DNA of 64,000 nt from positions 107,175 to 171,174 of the forward strand of contig JAGYKR010000003.1 of the NCBI GenBank assembly GCA_018401375.1, in the 5' to 3' direction. Each line of letters starts with the position of its first letter. The first letter of the stretch is position 1. This DNA comes from Ilumatobacteraceae bacterium (GTDB taxonomy: Bacteria; Actinomycetota; Acidimicrobiia; Acidimicrobiales; Ilumatobacteraceae). The notes under the pieces are model-generated. The model made no database searches, had not been told where the DNA came from, and saw only the letters and a list, made by a program, of their open reading frames with translations. Both the position numbers and the translations under genes were made by a program. Below, one piece after another: positions 57,141 to 64,000 of this stretch.

Positions 57141-57248
57141 GGCCGGACGAATCCGGCCCTGTCGAGAATTTCAGACTTTCAGAGACTTGCTGTGTGGAGA
57201 GTTCCTTCTCCACGCAAATGCTCCGCTGCCAACGGCATGCGGAGCATT
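57141..57248 (-). promoter_or_regulatory. Structured leader of rplC: three tandem hairpins
   Basis: Nearest to rplC, GGCCGGA-TTCG-TCCGGCC (57158-57141) is a 7-bp stem with a TTCG tetraloop, 22 bp before ATG. Next, GTGGAGA/TCTCCAC (57194-57213) is a 7-bp stem. Farthest, AATGCTCCGC pairs with GCGGAGCATT (57217-57248), extended inside by TGCC/GGCA with one bulged base. No U tract follows any of them toward rplC. This looks like an mRNA leader for ribosomal-protein autoregulation (L4 or L3), though no Rfam family is recognised. Confidence 0.55.
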
Positions 57249-57339
57249 CGTTCTATTCCTCGCCGTGAGGTCCCTCTACGAGGCGCACACGGACATCAGT
57301 TGGCGATGAAATCCATACCCCGGAGGGCACGGCTTGGTA

Positions 57340-57368
57340 ATGCTACCGGCGCCACTGCCCGGCACCAA
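57340..57368 (-). promoter_or_regulatory. Candidate promoter for the rplC operon
   Basis: TTGGTG (57368-57363), 17-bp spacer, TAGCAT (57345-57340) on the minus strand, similar in form to the infA promoter candidate. The start would be near 57333, giving a leader of about 215 bases that contains all three hairpins. Consensus match only. Confidence 0.4.
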
Positions 57369-57408
57369 CACGTCAGTGAATCCAAGATCCGCCGATATTG
57401 GAATTCAA

Positions 57409-58755
57409 TCAGGAATCAGGCCGAACCTCAAGGGTGGCCGTCAATGTGGTGCGGGTCCCGTTGCGCAAAACCTCTATCCGAACAACGTCACCCGGGCTTC
57501 GATCCCGGATCGCAGCGATCAAACCGAGGCTGCCGTTAATCGGACTGCCCTCCACGGCCACCACCACATCGTCGGTGCGGAACCCGGCTCGCGCAGCAGG
57601 ACCGCTTGACTGCACTTCAGTGATCACCGCACCGCGACCTCCATCAGATCGATCGGCGAGACCTACCCCGAGATAGCCCTCCACCCTGGTAGATCCGTCG
57701 GAACGCTGGCGCAACTCGCCAATCACTCGCAGGGTCTCACGCGTGGAGATCGCAAAACTGATGTTGCTGGCTGCAGTGTTCTCCGAGCCCCGTGCCACCG
57801 CCGTCACGACTCCCACCACTTCGCCGGCACTATTAAGTAATGGACCACCGGAGTTCCCTGAGGAAACGGCCGCATCGGTCTGGATCAAGTCGTTGAGGAC
57901 CCCGAATCTCGTACTGATCGTGCGCTCCACCGCCGAAATGATGCCTCGGGTCACCGTGGGTTCCCCATCGAGGTCAAGGGCGAATCCGATCGCCACCACC
58001 TCGTCACCGATCCCAATCGACTCCGGATCAGCAAACCGCGCGGTGGGAAGGTTGCGACCCTCGATCTGCAACAGGGCGAGATCATTTCCAAGATCAGAAG
58101 ACAGCAGCGTCGCTGGCCGGGGTTCGGTTTCTCCAGCGAGACGGACACGGATCGAAACAGCTCCGTCGACTACGTGGGCGTTTGTCAAAATCTGACCGCC
58201 GGCAGTGATCACCATGCCAGTTCCCACAGATCCAGCAGCACCGCCCTGGTTCCCAAGGTCAACACTCACTGACACGACTGTCGGGGCGACCCGAGCCGCC
58301 ACCGCCGCCACGTCAAGACGAGCCGGATCCAGCCGTTCCGTCGGACCCGTACCCGGACTGCCGAGGCTGTCAGTGCCCCCAGTGTTGCGAGGAGGAGCCA
58401 CATCTAAGGGGCCGCCAGAATCGAGAGGGCCGCCAGAAATCGAGTTATTAGTAGAGCCAACAGCGTCTTGGGTGAAGATCTGGCTTCCGACCCACACACC
58501 CCCGATGCCTGACCCGAGGGCCGCAACGAGCACGAAGAGCAGATAAAAAGTCGTTCGAGCCCGGCCGCGCTCGGAAGATCCTGAGGAGGCGGGGATCTCC
58601 GAAGCAGATGAGTTGAGGTATCCGGCAGTCAATCGGTCGGTGGCGGGTGCATCGTTGCTGCGGTCCGACCCAGCGGCAAGGGTACCGACGGGCAGCGAAC
58701 CGGGAGGCGGGGGTGGCAACTGCTCGTTGGGGAAGGGGCCCAGATTCTCGCTCAT
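57409..58755 (-). CDS. HtrA/DegP-like serine protease with PDZ domain
   Basis: 448 residues. A Pro-rich cytosolic N-terminus (PPPPPGS), one membrane helix near 70-92 (TTFYLLFVLVAALGSGIGGVWV), a trypsin-like domain with His in ILTNAHVVDG, Asp in LGNDLALLQIE and Ser in SSGNSGGPLLNSAGE, then a PDZ domain from about 350 (VEGYLGVGLADRSDGGRGAVITEV, AGFRTDDVVVAVEGSPINGSLGLIAAIRDRSPGD). A membrane-anchored quality-control protease. It lies between rplC and the divergent transporter, on the ribosomal strand. Its start codon is embedded in a 14-bp triplication. Confidence 0.93.
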   Translation of the reverse strand: MSENLGPFPNEQLPPPPPGSLPVGTLAAGSDRSNDAPATDRLTAGYLNSSASEIPASSGSSERGRARTTFYLLFVLVAALGSGIGGVWVGSQIFTQDAVGSTNNSISGGPLDSGGPLDVAPPRNTGGTDSLGSPGTGPTERLDPARLDVAAVAARVAPTVVSVSVDLGNQGGAAGSVGTGMVITAGGQILTNAHVVDGAVSIRVRLAGETEPRPATLLSSDLGNDLALLQIEGRNLPTARFADPESIGIGDEVVAIGFALDLDGEPTVTRGIISAVERTISTRFGVLNDLIQTDAAVSSGNSGGPLLNSAGEVVGVVTAVARGSENTAASNISFAISTRETLRVIGELRQRSDGSTRVEGYLGVGLADRSDGGRGAVITEVQSSGPAARAGFRTDDVVVAVEGSPINGSLGLIAAIRDRSPGDVVRIEVLRNGTRTTLTATLEVRPDS

Positions 58756-58788
58756 TGGTCCTCGCTCATTGGTTCTCGCTCATTGGCC
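58747..58788. repeat. 14-bp triplication carrying the htrA start codon
   Basis: CTCGCTCATTGGTC, CTCGCTCATTGGTT and CTCGCTCATTGGCC run head to tail. On the minus strand each holds ATGAGCGAG. The upstream two make five-codon ORFs (MSENQ, MSEDQ) whose TGA overlaps the next ATG as ATGA; the third copy is the htrA start (58755). Confidence 0.93.
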
Positions 58789-59052
58789 ATTAGTCGACGC
58801 TCATGTGTCTGTGCTTATGAGTCTGCGCTCATTAGTCTGTACCGCTTTGTCTATCAATAGGTAGCCAAACCTCAAGCAAACAAACGGCAAGAACTCCGCA
58901 AGAATGCATTTTCAGCAGATTTCAGCCTCCCGAATGCGGCGCCAGGCGACCACGTCGTCGCCTGCGGTTGCGGACCGTCACCACAGAGACAAGAATCACT
59001 GGTTACCGGGTCATTGTGACCTCTACGTAACGAGGGACACGTCCAGATGTTC

Positions 59053-59081
59053 TTGTACCTTAATTTAATTATTGGTTATTT
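59053..59081 (+). promoter_or_regulatory. Candidate promoter of the polyamine-type transporter operon
   Basis: TTGTAC (59053-59058), a 17-bp spacer made almost only of A and T (CTTAATTTAATTATTGG), and TTATTT (59076-59081). The AT content stands out strongly in this genome. The start would lie about 135 bp before the potA gene. Confidence 0.4.
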
Positions 59082-59109
59082 CACTCCAGTGCCTTTTCCT
59101 CACCCCTCA

Positions 59110-59154
59110 GACCCTGATTTCACAGACCCTGATTTCACAGATCTCGATTTCACA
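59110..59154. repeat. 15-bp triplication upstream of potA
   Basis: GACCCTGATTTCACA occurs at 59110-59124 and 59125-59139 exactly, and at 59140-59154 as GATCTCGATTTCACA. A GACCCTGATT relic follows at 59165. Lies in the untranslated leader of the transporter operon if the promoter at 59053 is used. Confidence 0.92.
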
Positions 59155-59225
59155 GAACGGAGCCGACCCTGATTGCGGACCTCGCCGCAGAACCATCTGC
59201 CGGCAACTCAGCGGGCGACGATACG

Positions 59226-60365
59226 GTGATCAGACTTGAGGCTGTGCGCAAGCAGTTCGGTGGATTCACCGCTGTCGAGCGGGCTGACCTGTCGATCAGG
59301 CGGGGAGAGTTCTTCGCCATGCTTGGTCCCTCCGGATGCGGCAAGACCACCACGCTCAAGATGATCGCCGGCTTTGAACAGCCGACCAGTGGACGGGTCT
59401 TACTCGAAAACGTAGACGTGAGCCGCGTTCCGCCCTACCAGCGCAACGTGAATACGGTTTTTCAGCAGTATGCACTATTTCCCCACATGACAGTGGCAGA
59501 GAACATCGCCTTCGGCCCACGTTCCAAACGGGTCCGCCGTTCCGTTTACCTACCCCAAGTTCGAGAGATGCTTGAAGTGGTCCGACTCAGCGAGTTCGCT
59601 GATCGCAAACCCCGTCAACTCTCCGGCGGCCAACAGCAACGAGTGGCCCTCGCTCGAGCGTTAGTCAACTTCCCGAGTGCTCTCCTGCTCGATGAGCCAC
59701 TGGCTGCGCTCGATCTCAAACTGCGAGAGGCGATGCAGTTTGAGCTGAAGCGCATCCAGCGCGAGGTGGGCATCACCTTCGTCTTCGTTACCCATGATCA
59801 GGGCGAGGCCCTCACCATGAGTGACCGCATCGCAGTCATGAGCCAAGGTGTCGTGGAGCAGGTGGGCACTCCAGAGGAGATATACAACGAGCCAGCGAGC
59901 TTGTTCGTGGCGGGCTTTATCGGTTCGGCCAATCTGCTCCCCGGACGTATCGCAGAAAACTCCAGCGAGGGCTCGATCGTGGACCTGCTTGCAGGGCCAA
60001 GGGTGCTAGCCCACGGGCCCGAGCAGATGCTCGTCGGGTCGCAGGTGTCGGTGATGTTACGGCCCGAACGCCTGAGCCTCTTACCCGCCGCCGAAGCCCA
60101 CCAACTTCAGATCTCTGGTCGCGGGCTCGAGGGGACCGTCCGCGAACTCGTTTTCCAAGGCGCCTCAGCCCGCATCTTGCTCCAGCTCCCCGATGGCACC
60201 CGGGTGGTCACCAATGTGGCCACGGATGCTGACCTTCCCTTCCTACGACCCGGTGATTCCGTGGCGATGACGTGGAAACCCGGAGCGGCCTACCTGATTT
60301 CGGGATGGCCCGAGCATGCCGGGGCAAACACGACCGACGTGGATTCAGTTGAGGCCGCGCTGTGA
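59226..60365 (+). CDS. potA: Spermidine/putrescine-type ABC transporter ATP-binding protein
   Basis: 379 residues. Walker A MLGPSGCGKTTTLKMIAGFE near 34, Q-loop VFQQYALFPHMTVAENIAFG, signature RQLSGGQQQRVALARALVN near 135, Walker B ALLLDEPLAALD near 158, His switch VFVTHDQGEALTMSD near 189, and the C-terminal TOBE domain from about 285 (VSVMLRPERLSLL). This is the PotA/CUT1-like class for polyamines or related solutes. Start is GTG 59226; the frame is open farther up to a CTG at 59169 with GGAG six bases before it, so an N-terminal extension of 19 residues is possible. Confidence 0.92.
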   Translation: MIRLEAVRKQFGGFTAVERADLSIRRGEFFAMLGPSGCGKTTTLKMIAGFEQPTSGRVLLENVDVSRVPPYQRNVNTVFQQYALFPHMTVAENIAFGPRSKRVRRSVYLPQVREMLEVVRLSEFADRKPRQLSGGQQQRVALARALVNFPSALLLDEPLAALDLKLREAMQFELKRIQREVGITFVFVTHDQGEALTMSDRIAVMSQGVVEQVGTPEEIYNEPASLFVAGFIGSANLLPGRIAENSSEGSIVDLLAGPRVLAHGPEQMLVGSQVSVMLRPERLSLLPAAEAHQLQISGRGLEGTVRELVFQGASARILLQLPDGTRVVTNVATDADLPFLRPGDSVAMTWKPGAAYLISGWPEHAGANTTDVDSVEAAL

Positions 60366-60415
60366 TCTCATCTCTTCTAAGATCCGGTTTCGCGACATCC
60401 GATGATCACGATCAC

Positions 60416-60449
60416 CCCAAAGTCCTGAAAATCCCAAAATCCTGACAAT
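60416..60449. repeat. 17-bp tandem duplication between potA and potD
   Basis: CCCAAAGTCCTGAAAAT and CCCAAAATCCTGACAAT follow each other directly with two mismatches. It lies 45 bp before the potD start. No start codon within. Confidence 0.8.
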
Positions 60450-60493
60450 CACGGCACCGTTCCGATGAACGGTGATCAGCAGAAAGGCTGACC

Positions 60494-61660
60494 ATGACCT
60501 CCTCGCAGCAACGTCCCTCTCGCCCCGGCCGGGGACTTACCCGGCGCCAGTTGCTCATGCGAGCCGGTGCGCTCGGGGCAGCCGGATTTTCATTACCGGC
60601 TTTCCTCGCTGCGTGCGGAGGAGACGACGGCGCATCTGACGGCGAGAGCCTCCTGTTTGAGAACTGGACCGAGTACATCGACCCGACCGAGGATGATCTG
60701 ATCGGTACGGCAGACCGCTTCATTGCCGCCACCGGCATCAACTTCACCTATTCCGAGGCCTACAACTCCAACAACGAATATTTCGCCAAAATCCAACCGG
60801 TGCTCGGCCGAGGAGAGATCATCGAGCCCGACATCATCGCTCCCACCGGCTGGATGGCTGGACGCCTGATCAATCTGGGTTGGTGCGACACATTGCCGCT
60901 GGACCAGATTCCCAATGCCGCCAATCTCGAGGACAGCTTCAAGAATCCAGCGTGGGATCCGACGGGGGAATACTCGCTGCCGTGGCAAGGCGGTTTCGCC
61001 GGCATCGCCTACAACATCGATGTCACCGGCCGCGAGATCCGCACGATCGAAGAAATGTTCAGCCCTGAGTTCGCGGGCCGCCTCGGTATGAACTCCGAGA
61101 TGCGCGACACGATCGGCTTGATCGCAATGAGCCTCGGAATCGAAATCGGCTCCCTCAGCACCTTCGAAGATGCCGCGCCAGCCTTTGAGTTCCTTGAGCG
61201 AGCCAAGGCCGATGGATTTATCCGCCGCTTCCATGGCAACGACTACGGCGATGACCTCATCAACGGCAACTTTGCCGCCACCTTCGGATGGTCGGGCGAT
61301 GTCGCCCAATATGCACTTGAAAATGATGCTGTCCGCTTCGTCTTCCCCGAATCCGGCGCAACGAGTTGGGCCGACACCATGGTCATGCCCAAGGGAGCGC
61401 GGAACCGTGATGCAGCGGCCAAGTGGATGAACTTCGTCTATGACCCGGAACAGGCCGCACAGATCGCTGCATGGGTTCAGTACGTATCCCCGGTTAAGGG
61501 TGTCCGCGAGGAGTTGGCAAAGATCGACGCCGATCTTGCCGACAATCCCCTGCTGTTCCCCGACGAGGCGACCTTGGCCCGCACCCAGTCCTTTGCGTAT
61601 CTGTCCGATGAGGTGGAAGCGCAATACGACGAGGCCTTCTCCCGGATCACCGGCGCCTGA
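60494..61660 (+). CDS. potD: Polyamine-type ABC transporter substrate-binding lipoprotein
   Basis: 388 residues. The N-terminus has a twin-arginine lipoprotein signal, LTRRQLLMRAGALGAAGFSLPAFLAACGG, with the lipobox Cys at about 36, so it is exported folded and lipid-anchored. The mature part begins LLFENWTEYIDPTEDDLIGTADRFIAATGINFTYSEAYNSNNEYFAKIQPVL, the PotD/PotF-type fold, with WQGGFAGIAYNID and GWSGDVAQYALEN. Spermidine or putrescine is the likely ligand by family; a related amine cannot be excluded. AGAAAGG is a clear ribosome site six bases before ATG. Confidence 0.9.
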   Translation: MTSSQQRPSRPGRGLTRRQLLMRAGALGAAGFSLPAFLAACGGDDGASDGESLLFENWTEYIDPTEDDLIGTADRFIAATGINFTYSEAYNSNNEYFAKIQPVLGRGEIIEPDIIAPTGWMAGRLINLGWCDTLPLDQIPNAANLEDSFKNPAWDPTGEYSLPWQGGFAGIAYNIDVTGREIRTIEEMFSPEFAGRLGMNSEMRDTIGLIAMSLGIEIGSLSTFEDAAPAFEFLERAKADGFIRRFHGNDYGDDLINGNFAATFGWSGDVAQYALENDAVRFVFPESGATSWADTMVMPKGARNRDAAAKWMNFVYDPEQAAQIAAWVQYVSPVKGVREELAKIDADLADNPLLFPDEATLARTQSFAYLSDEVEAQYDEAFSRITGA

Positions 61661-61666
61661 GTCCCT

Positions 61667-62755
61667 GTGGCCAAGGCCGCAGCCATCGCCGGGTCAACAG
61701 ATCCGCCACAGTCGCGCGAACGCCGCCCCGAACTGATCGGGGTCGGCTCCCTCCTGGGAACCGGCATCTTGCTCACCGCCATAGCGGCGCGTTGGGTCTC
61801 TGGTGTGGTGGCGATCGGAGCGTTGGCCCTGGTGGCTGGGGCCATCGTCACGTTAGTGATGGTGGCCCTTACCGGGAGTCCCGACACCAAGCGCAAATTG
61901 GCTCCCTACGGTTTGTTAAAGCCGGGCATGTTGTGGCTGGCGCTGTTCTACTTGGCCCCACTCGTCACCTTGTTCAGGCTGTCGTTGTCCACATTGCCCA
62001 GCCGATTTGCTGTTGAAGCCGAGTTCGATTTCAACTTCGGCAACTTCACCCGGGCATTCACAGATTTTGGTCCGCAGTTCACCCGTGCCTTCATCTACGC
62101 CGGCATCGCCACCGTCCTCACGATCCTGATCGGGTACCCACTCGCCTATGTGATCGCATTTCGCGGGGGCCGATACCGCACATTGCTGCTCGGCATTGTG
62201 GTGATCCCGTTCTTCACCTCCTTTTTGATCCGGGCGATTGCGTGGCGCAGCCTGCTGGCCGACACCGGACAGGTGGTGCAGCTGGTCGAGGCCTTCAAAC
62301 TCTCGGGTCTATTTGAGACGCTGGGCATCATGAACAACGGCCGGATCCTCAACACCCCGGCAGCAGTGATCGGCGGGCTGACCTACAACTTTTTGCCATT
62401 TATGGTTCTCCCGATCTATGTGAGCCTCGAAAAGGTGGACCCCCGACTGGTCGATGCCGCGAAGGATCTGTACTCCACCTCAATCTCGGCGTTCAGAAAG
62501 GTGGTCCTGCCCTTATCGATCCCCGGCGTCTTCGCCGGGACGCTACTGACGTTCATCCCGGCGGCCGGAGACTTTGTGAACGCGCTCTACCTCGGCAGTC
62601 CCGGGACCACCATGATCGGTAACTCGATCCAAGATCAGTTCCTCGTTCAAAACGACCTGCCCCTCGCATCGGCGATGTCGTTCGTGTTGATGGCGATGAT
62701 CACCGTATTCGTTCTGATCTACTCCAAGTTCTTTGGAACCGAGGATCTGACGTGA
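61667..62755 (+). CDS. potB: Polyamine-type ABC transporter permease, PotB-like, with extra N-terminal helices
   Basis: 362 residues; usual PotB is about 285. Residues 25-75 form two additional hydrophobic segments (LIGVGSLLGTGILLTAIAARW and VVAIGALALVAGAIVTLVMVAL) before the standard first helix (GMLWLALFYLAPLVTLFRLSL). The coupling EAA loop is LVDAAKDLYSTSISAFRKVVLPLSIPGVFAG near 262. Start is GTG 61667, 6 bp after the potD stop; the stop overlaps potC as GTGA. Confidence 0.9.
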   Translation: MAKAAAIAGSTDPPQSRERRPELIGVGSLLGTGILLTAIAARWVSGVVAIGALALVAGAIVTLVMVALTGSPDTKRKLAPYGLLKPGMLWLALFYLAPLVTLFRLSLSTLPSRFAVEAEFDFNFGNFTRAFTDFGPQFTRAFIYAGIATVLTILIGYPLAYVIAFRGGRYRTLLLGIVVIPFFTSFLIRAIAWRSLLADTGQVVQLVEAFKLSGLFETLGIMNNGRILNTPAAVIGGLTYNFLPFMVLPIYVSLEKVDPRLVDAAKDLYSTSISAFRKVVLPLSIPGVFAGTLLTFIPAAGDFVNALYLGSPGTTMIGNSIQDQFLVQNDLPLASAMSFVLMAMITVFVLIYSKFFGTEDLT

Positions 62756-63564
62756 GCGCGCCGATCTCCAAGCGCGGACGGATCGCAAGGTGGGCACTGA
62801 ACCTGTTCGCGGCCGCTGTGCTGCTCTACCTGTTCACGCCGATCATCTGGATCGTGGCCTTCTCTTTTAACGAACCCGCGGGACGCTTCAATATCGCATG
62901 GCAGCGATTCACCTTGGATAACTGGCGCGATCCCTTCAGCAACCAAGGCCTCACCGAAGCCTTCGTTCAGAGTCTGCGGATCGCAGTGCTCTCTACCTCG
63001 GTGGCCACCGTGCTCGGCTCGATGATTGCGATTGCGTTGTCGCGATACTCCTTTAAGGGCAGTGGACCGCTCAACTTCTTGTTAGTGCTACCGATTACTA
63101 CCCCCGAGATCGTGCTCGGGTCCTCGTTAGCGGCGATGTTCCTTGACTGGGATATCAACCGTGGCTTTGCGACGGTCCTGATCGCCCACATCATGTTCCA
63201 GGTGAGTTTCGTCGCCCTCACCGTGCGGGCCAGAGTGCGCGGCTTCGATTGGACCCTCGAACACGCCGCCCAGGATCTTGGGGCCAAACCTTTGAGAACC
63301 TTTTGGAAGGTGACCTTTCCGTTGATTCTGCCCGGCATCTTGGCTGCTGCGCTGTTGTCTTTTGCGCTATCCATCGACGACTTCATCATCACCTTGTTCA
63401 ATGCTGGGTCACTCAGCACCTTCCCCATCTACATCGATGGCAGTTTCAAGGTCCGGTTCCCACCGCAGATCAATGTCTTGGCCACGACCATTTTGTTAGC
63501 GAGCGTGATCGTGATGGTGGTCGGGTTGTTGTGGGGCCAGCGTTCACGACGTCAGCAATCCTGA
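62752..63564 (+). CDS. potC: Polyamine-type ABC transporter permease, PotC-like
   Basis: 270 residues, six membrane helices: AVLLYLFTPIIWIVAFSFNEP first, then FVQSLRIAVLSTSVATVLGSMIAIALSRY, the EAA loop TLEHAAQDLGAKPLRTFWKVTFPLILPGILAAALLSFALSIDDFIIT near 170, characteristic of PotC. GTG 62752 overlaps the potB stop by four bases. Operon order is A-D-B-C. Convergent with rpsJ. Confidence 0.92.
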   Translation: MSAPISKRGRIARWALNLFAAAVLLYLFTPIIWIVAFSFNEPAGRFNIAWQRFTLDNWRDPFSNQGLTEAFVQSLRIAVLSTSVATVLGSMIAIALSRYSFKGSGPLNFLLVLPITTPEIVLGSSLAAMFLDWDINRGFATVLIAHIMFQVSFVALTVRARVRGFDWTLEHAAQDLGAKPLRTFWKVTFPLILPGILAAALLSFALSIDDFIITLFNAGSLSTFPIYIDGSFKVRFPPQINVLATTILLASVIVMVVGLLWGQRSRRQQS

Positions 63565-63576
63565 GCCACCACGCGC

Positions 63577-63604
63577 AGATGCCGGGTGTTTCCACCCGGC
63601 ATCT
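63577..63604. terminator. Bidirectional hairpin between potC and rpsJ
   Basis: AGATGCCGGGTG (63577-63588), loop TTTC, CACCCGGCATCT (63593-63604): a perfect 12-bp stem between two convergent genes. Neither side has a strong T tract (TCACGCTTATTCG on the plus side), but position and stability fit a shared terminator. If so, rpsJ ends its transcript here and is not co-transcribed with rplC. Confidence 0.6.
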
Positions 63605-63648
63605 CACGCTTATTCGATTACCTCAGGATCAGATCCTGCACGCCGATA

Positions 63649-63963
63649 TCAGCTGCCTTGAATCTTGATCTCAATATCCACGCCGGCCGGCAGTTCGATG
63701 CGCTGCAGGCTGTCGATGGTCTTGGCATTGGGGTTCACGATGTCGATCAAGCGTTTGTGGATCCGCATCTCGAAGTGCTCACGGGAATCCTTGTCCACGT
63801 GAGGTCCACGGATCACCGTGTAGCGGTGCTTATCCGTGGGCAACGGAATCGGTCCACGCACGGTGGCGTCGGTCCGGTTGACCGTCTCAACGATCTTGCG
63901 GGTGGACTGATCGATGATCTCGTGATCAAACGCCTTCAGGCGGATTCGAATGCTCTGTGCCAT
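63649..63963 (-). CDS. rpsJ: 30S ribosomal protein S10
   Basis: 104 residues: [104 protein letters not shown], complete S10. Usually first gene of the S10 operon immediately before rplC; here a convergent transporter operon and a protease gene separate them. It probably belongs to an upstream str-type unit beyond the window edge. GAGAAGAGA is a ribosome site. Confidence 0.98.
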   Translation of the reverse strand: MAQSIRIRLKAFDHEIIDQSTRKIVETVNRTDATVRGPIPLPTDKHRYTVIRGPHVDKDSREHFEMRIHKRLIDIVNPNAKTIDSLQRIELPAGVDIEIKIQGS

Positions 63964-64000
63964 GTGTCAGGTCTCTTCTCTCTGCGAAATGGTTGGGGAG

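Larger units (their letters stand above)
58789..59225. other. Divergent intergenic region between the protease and transporter genes
   Basis: The largest gene-free stretch (about 437 bp). It holds further degenerate copies of a GCTCAT/GTCTG pattern at 58789-58850, an AT-rich block at 59050-59085, a promoter candidate at 59053-59081 and a 15-bp triplication at 59110-59154. No convincing ORF, tRNA or transposon end is visible; a single short frame within the 15-bp repeats (DPDFT units) ends quickly and has no start. Confidence 0.7.

Noticed and set aside
59226..63564. Transporter operon as a mobile element between rpsJ and rplC
   Set aside because: No transposase, integrase, terminal inverted repeats or target duplication visible, and base composition looks like its neighbours; insertion mechanism left open.

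Overview
This 64 kb window is a gene-dense chromosomal segment of a moderately high-GC actinobacterium. I infer a deep-branching class such as Acidimicrobiia, but cannot prove it. The evidence is an actinobacterial-type SerC and inositol-3-phosphate synthase, a PAC2 protein, a DUF3054 protein, and two gene orders I know from Streptomyces-like genomes: secY-adk-infA-rpmJ-rpsM-rpsK-rpsD-rpoA-rplQ-truA-rplM-rpsI-glmM, and glmM-glmS-acpS-nnr-alr-tsaE-tsaB-rimI-tsaD. I found no rRNA, tRNA, CRISPR array, insertion sequence or prophage.

Layout. 1-17.6 kb is mostly amino-acid and one-carbon metabolism: a partial DUF368 gene, an aspartate aminotransferase, serC, a PAC2 gene, metY, the ilvB-ilvN-ilvC cluster with a leader-peptide attenuator, folD, inositol-3-phosphate synthase, 5-formyl-THF cyclo-ligase, a flavin reductase, a molybdopterin oxidoreductase, ilvD and a crotonase. 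17.6-22.4 kb holds gatB-gatA-gatC, lgt and an esterase. 22.5-27.7 kb is a plus-strand CoA-metabolism block: M48 protease, thioesterase, DUF35/thiolase pair, malyl-CoA lyase and a second CitE-like lyase. 27.7-41 kb is a minus-strand series (maf, dusB, the t6A genes, alr, nnr, acpS, a giant GlmS-like protein, glmM, rpsI, rplM). 41-57 kb is the alpha, spc and S10 ribosomal-protein cluster. From 57 kb an HtrA protease and a divergent polyamine-type ABC transporter operon lie between rplC and rpsJ.

Most unusual points: (1) the glmS position is occupied by a 1122-residue protein with a large insertion in the glutaminase domain and a long C-terminal extension; (2) the S10 operon is split, with about 6.5 kb between rpsJ and rplC, and rplC carries its own structured leader; (3) infA appears to start at CTG with a perfectly spaced Shine-Dalgarno; (4) ilvN and glmM are each broken by a frameshift at the same GGGCGCGC sequence context, which suggests sequencing error more than gene loss; (5) short tandem duplications (11-17 bp) recur at gene boundaries, and at two genes they create chains of mini-ORFs joined by ATGA overlaps; (6) ilvB has a clear attenuator with a Leu/Val/Val/Ile leader peptide, and metY has a long inverted repeat that looks like an operator.
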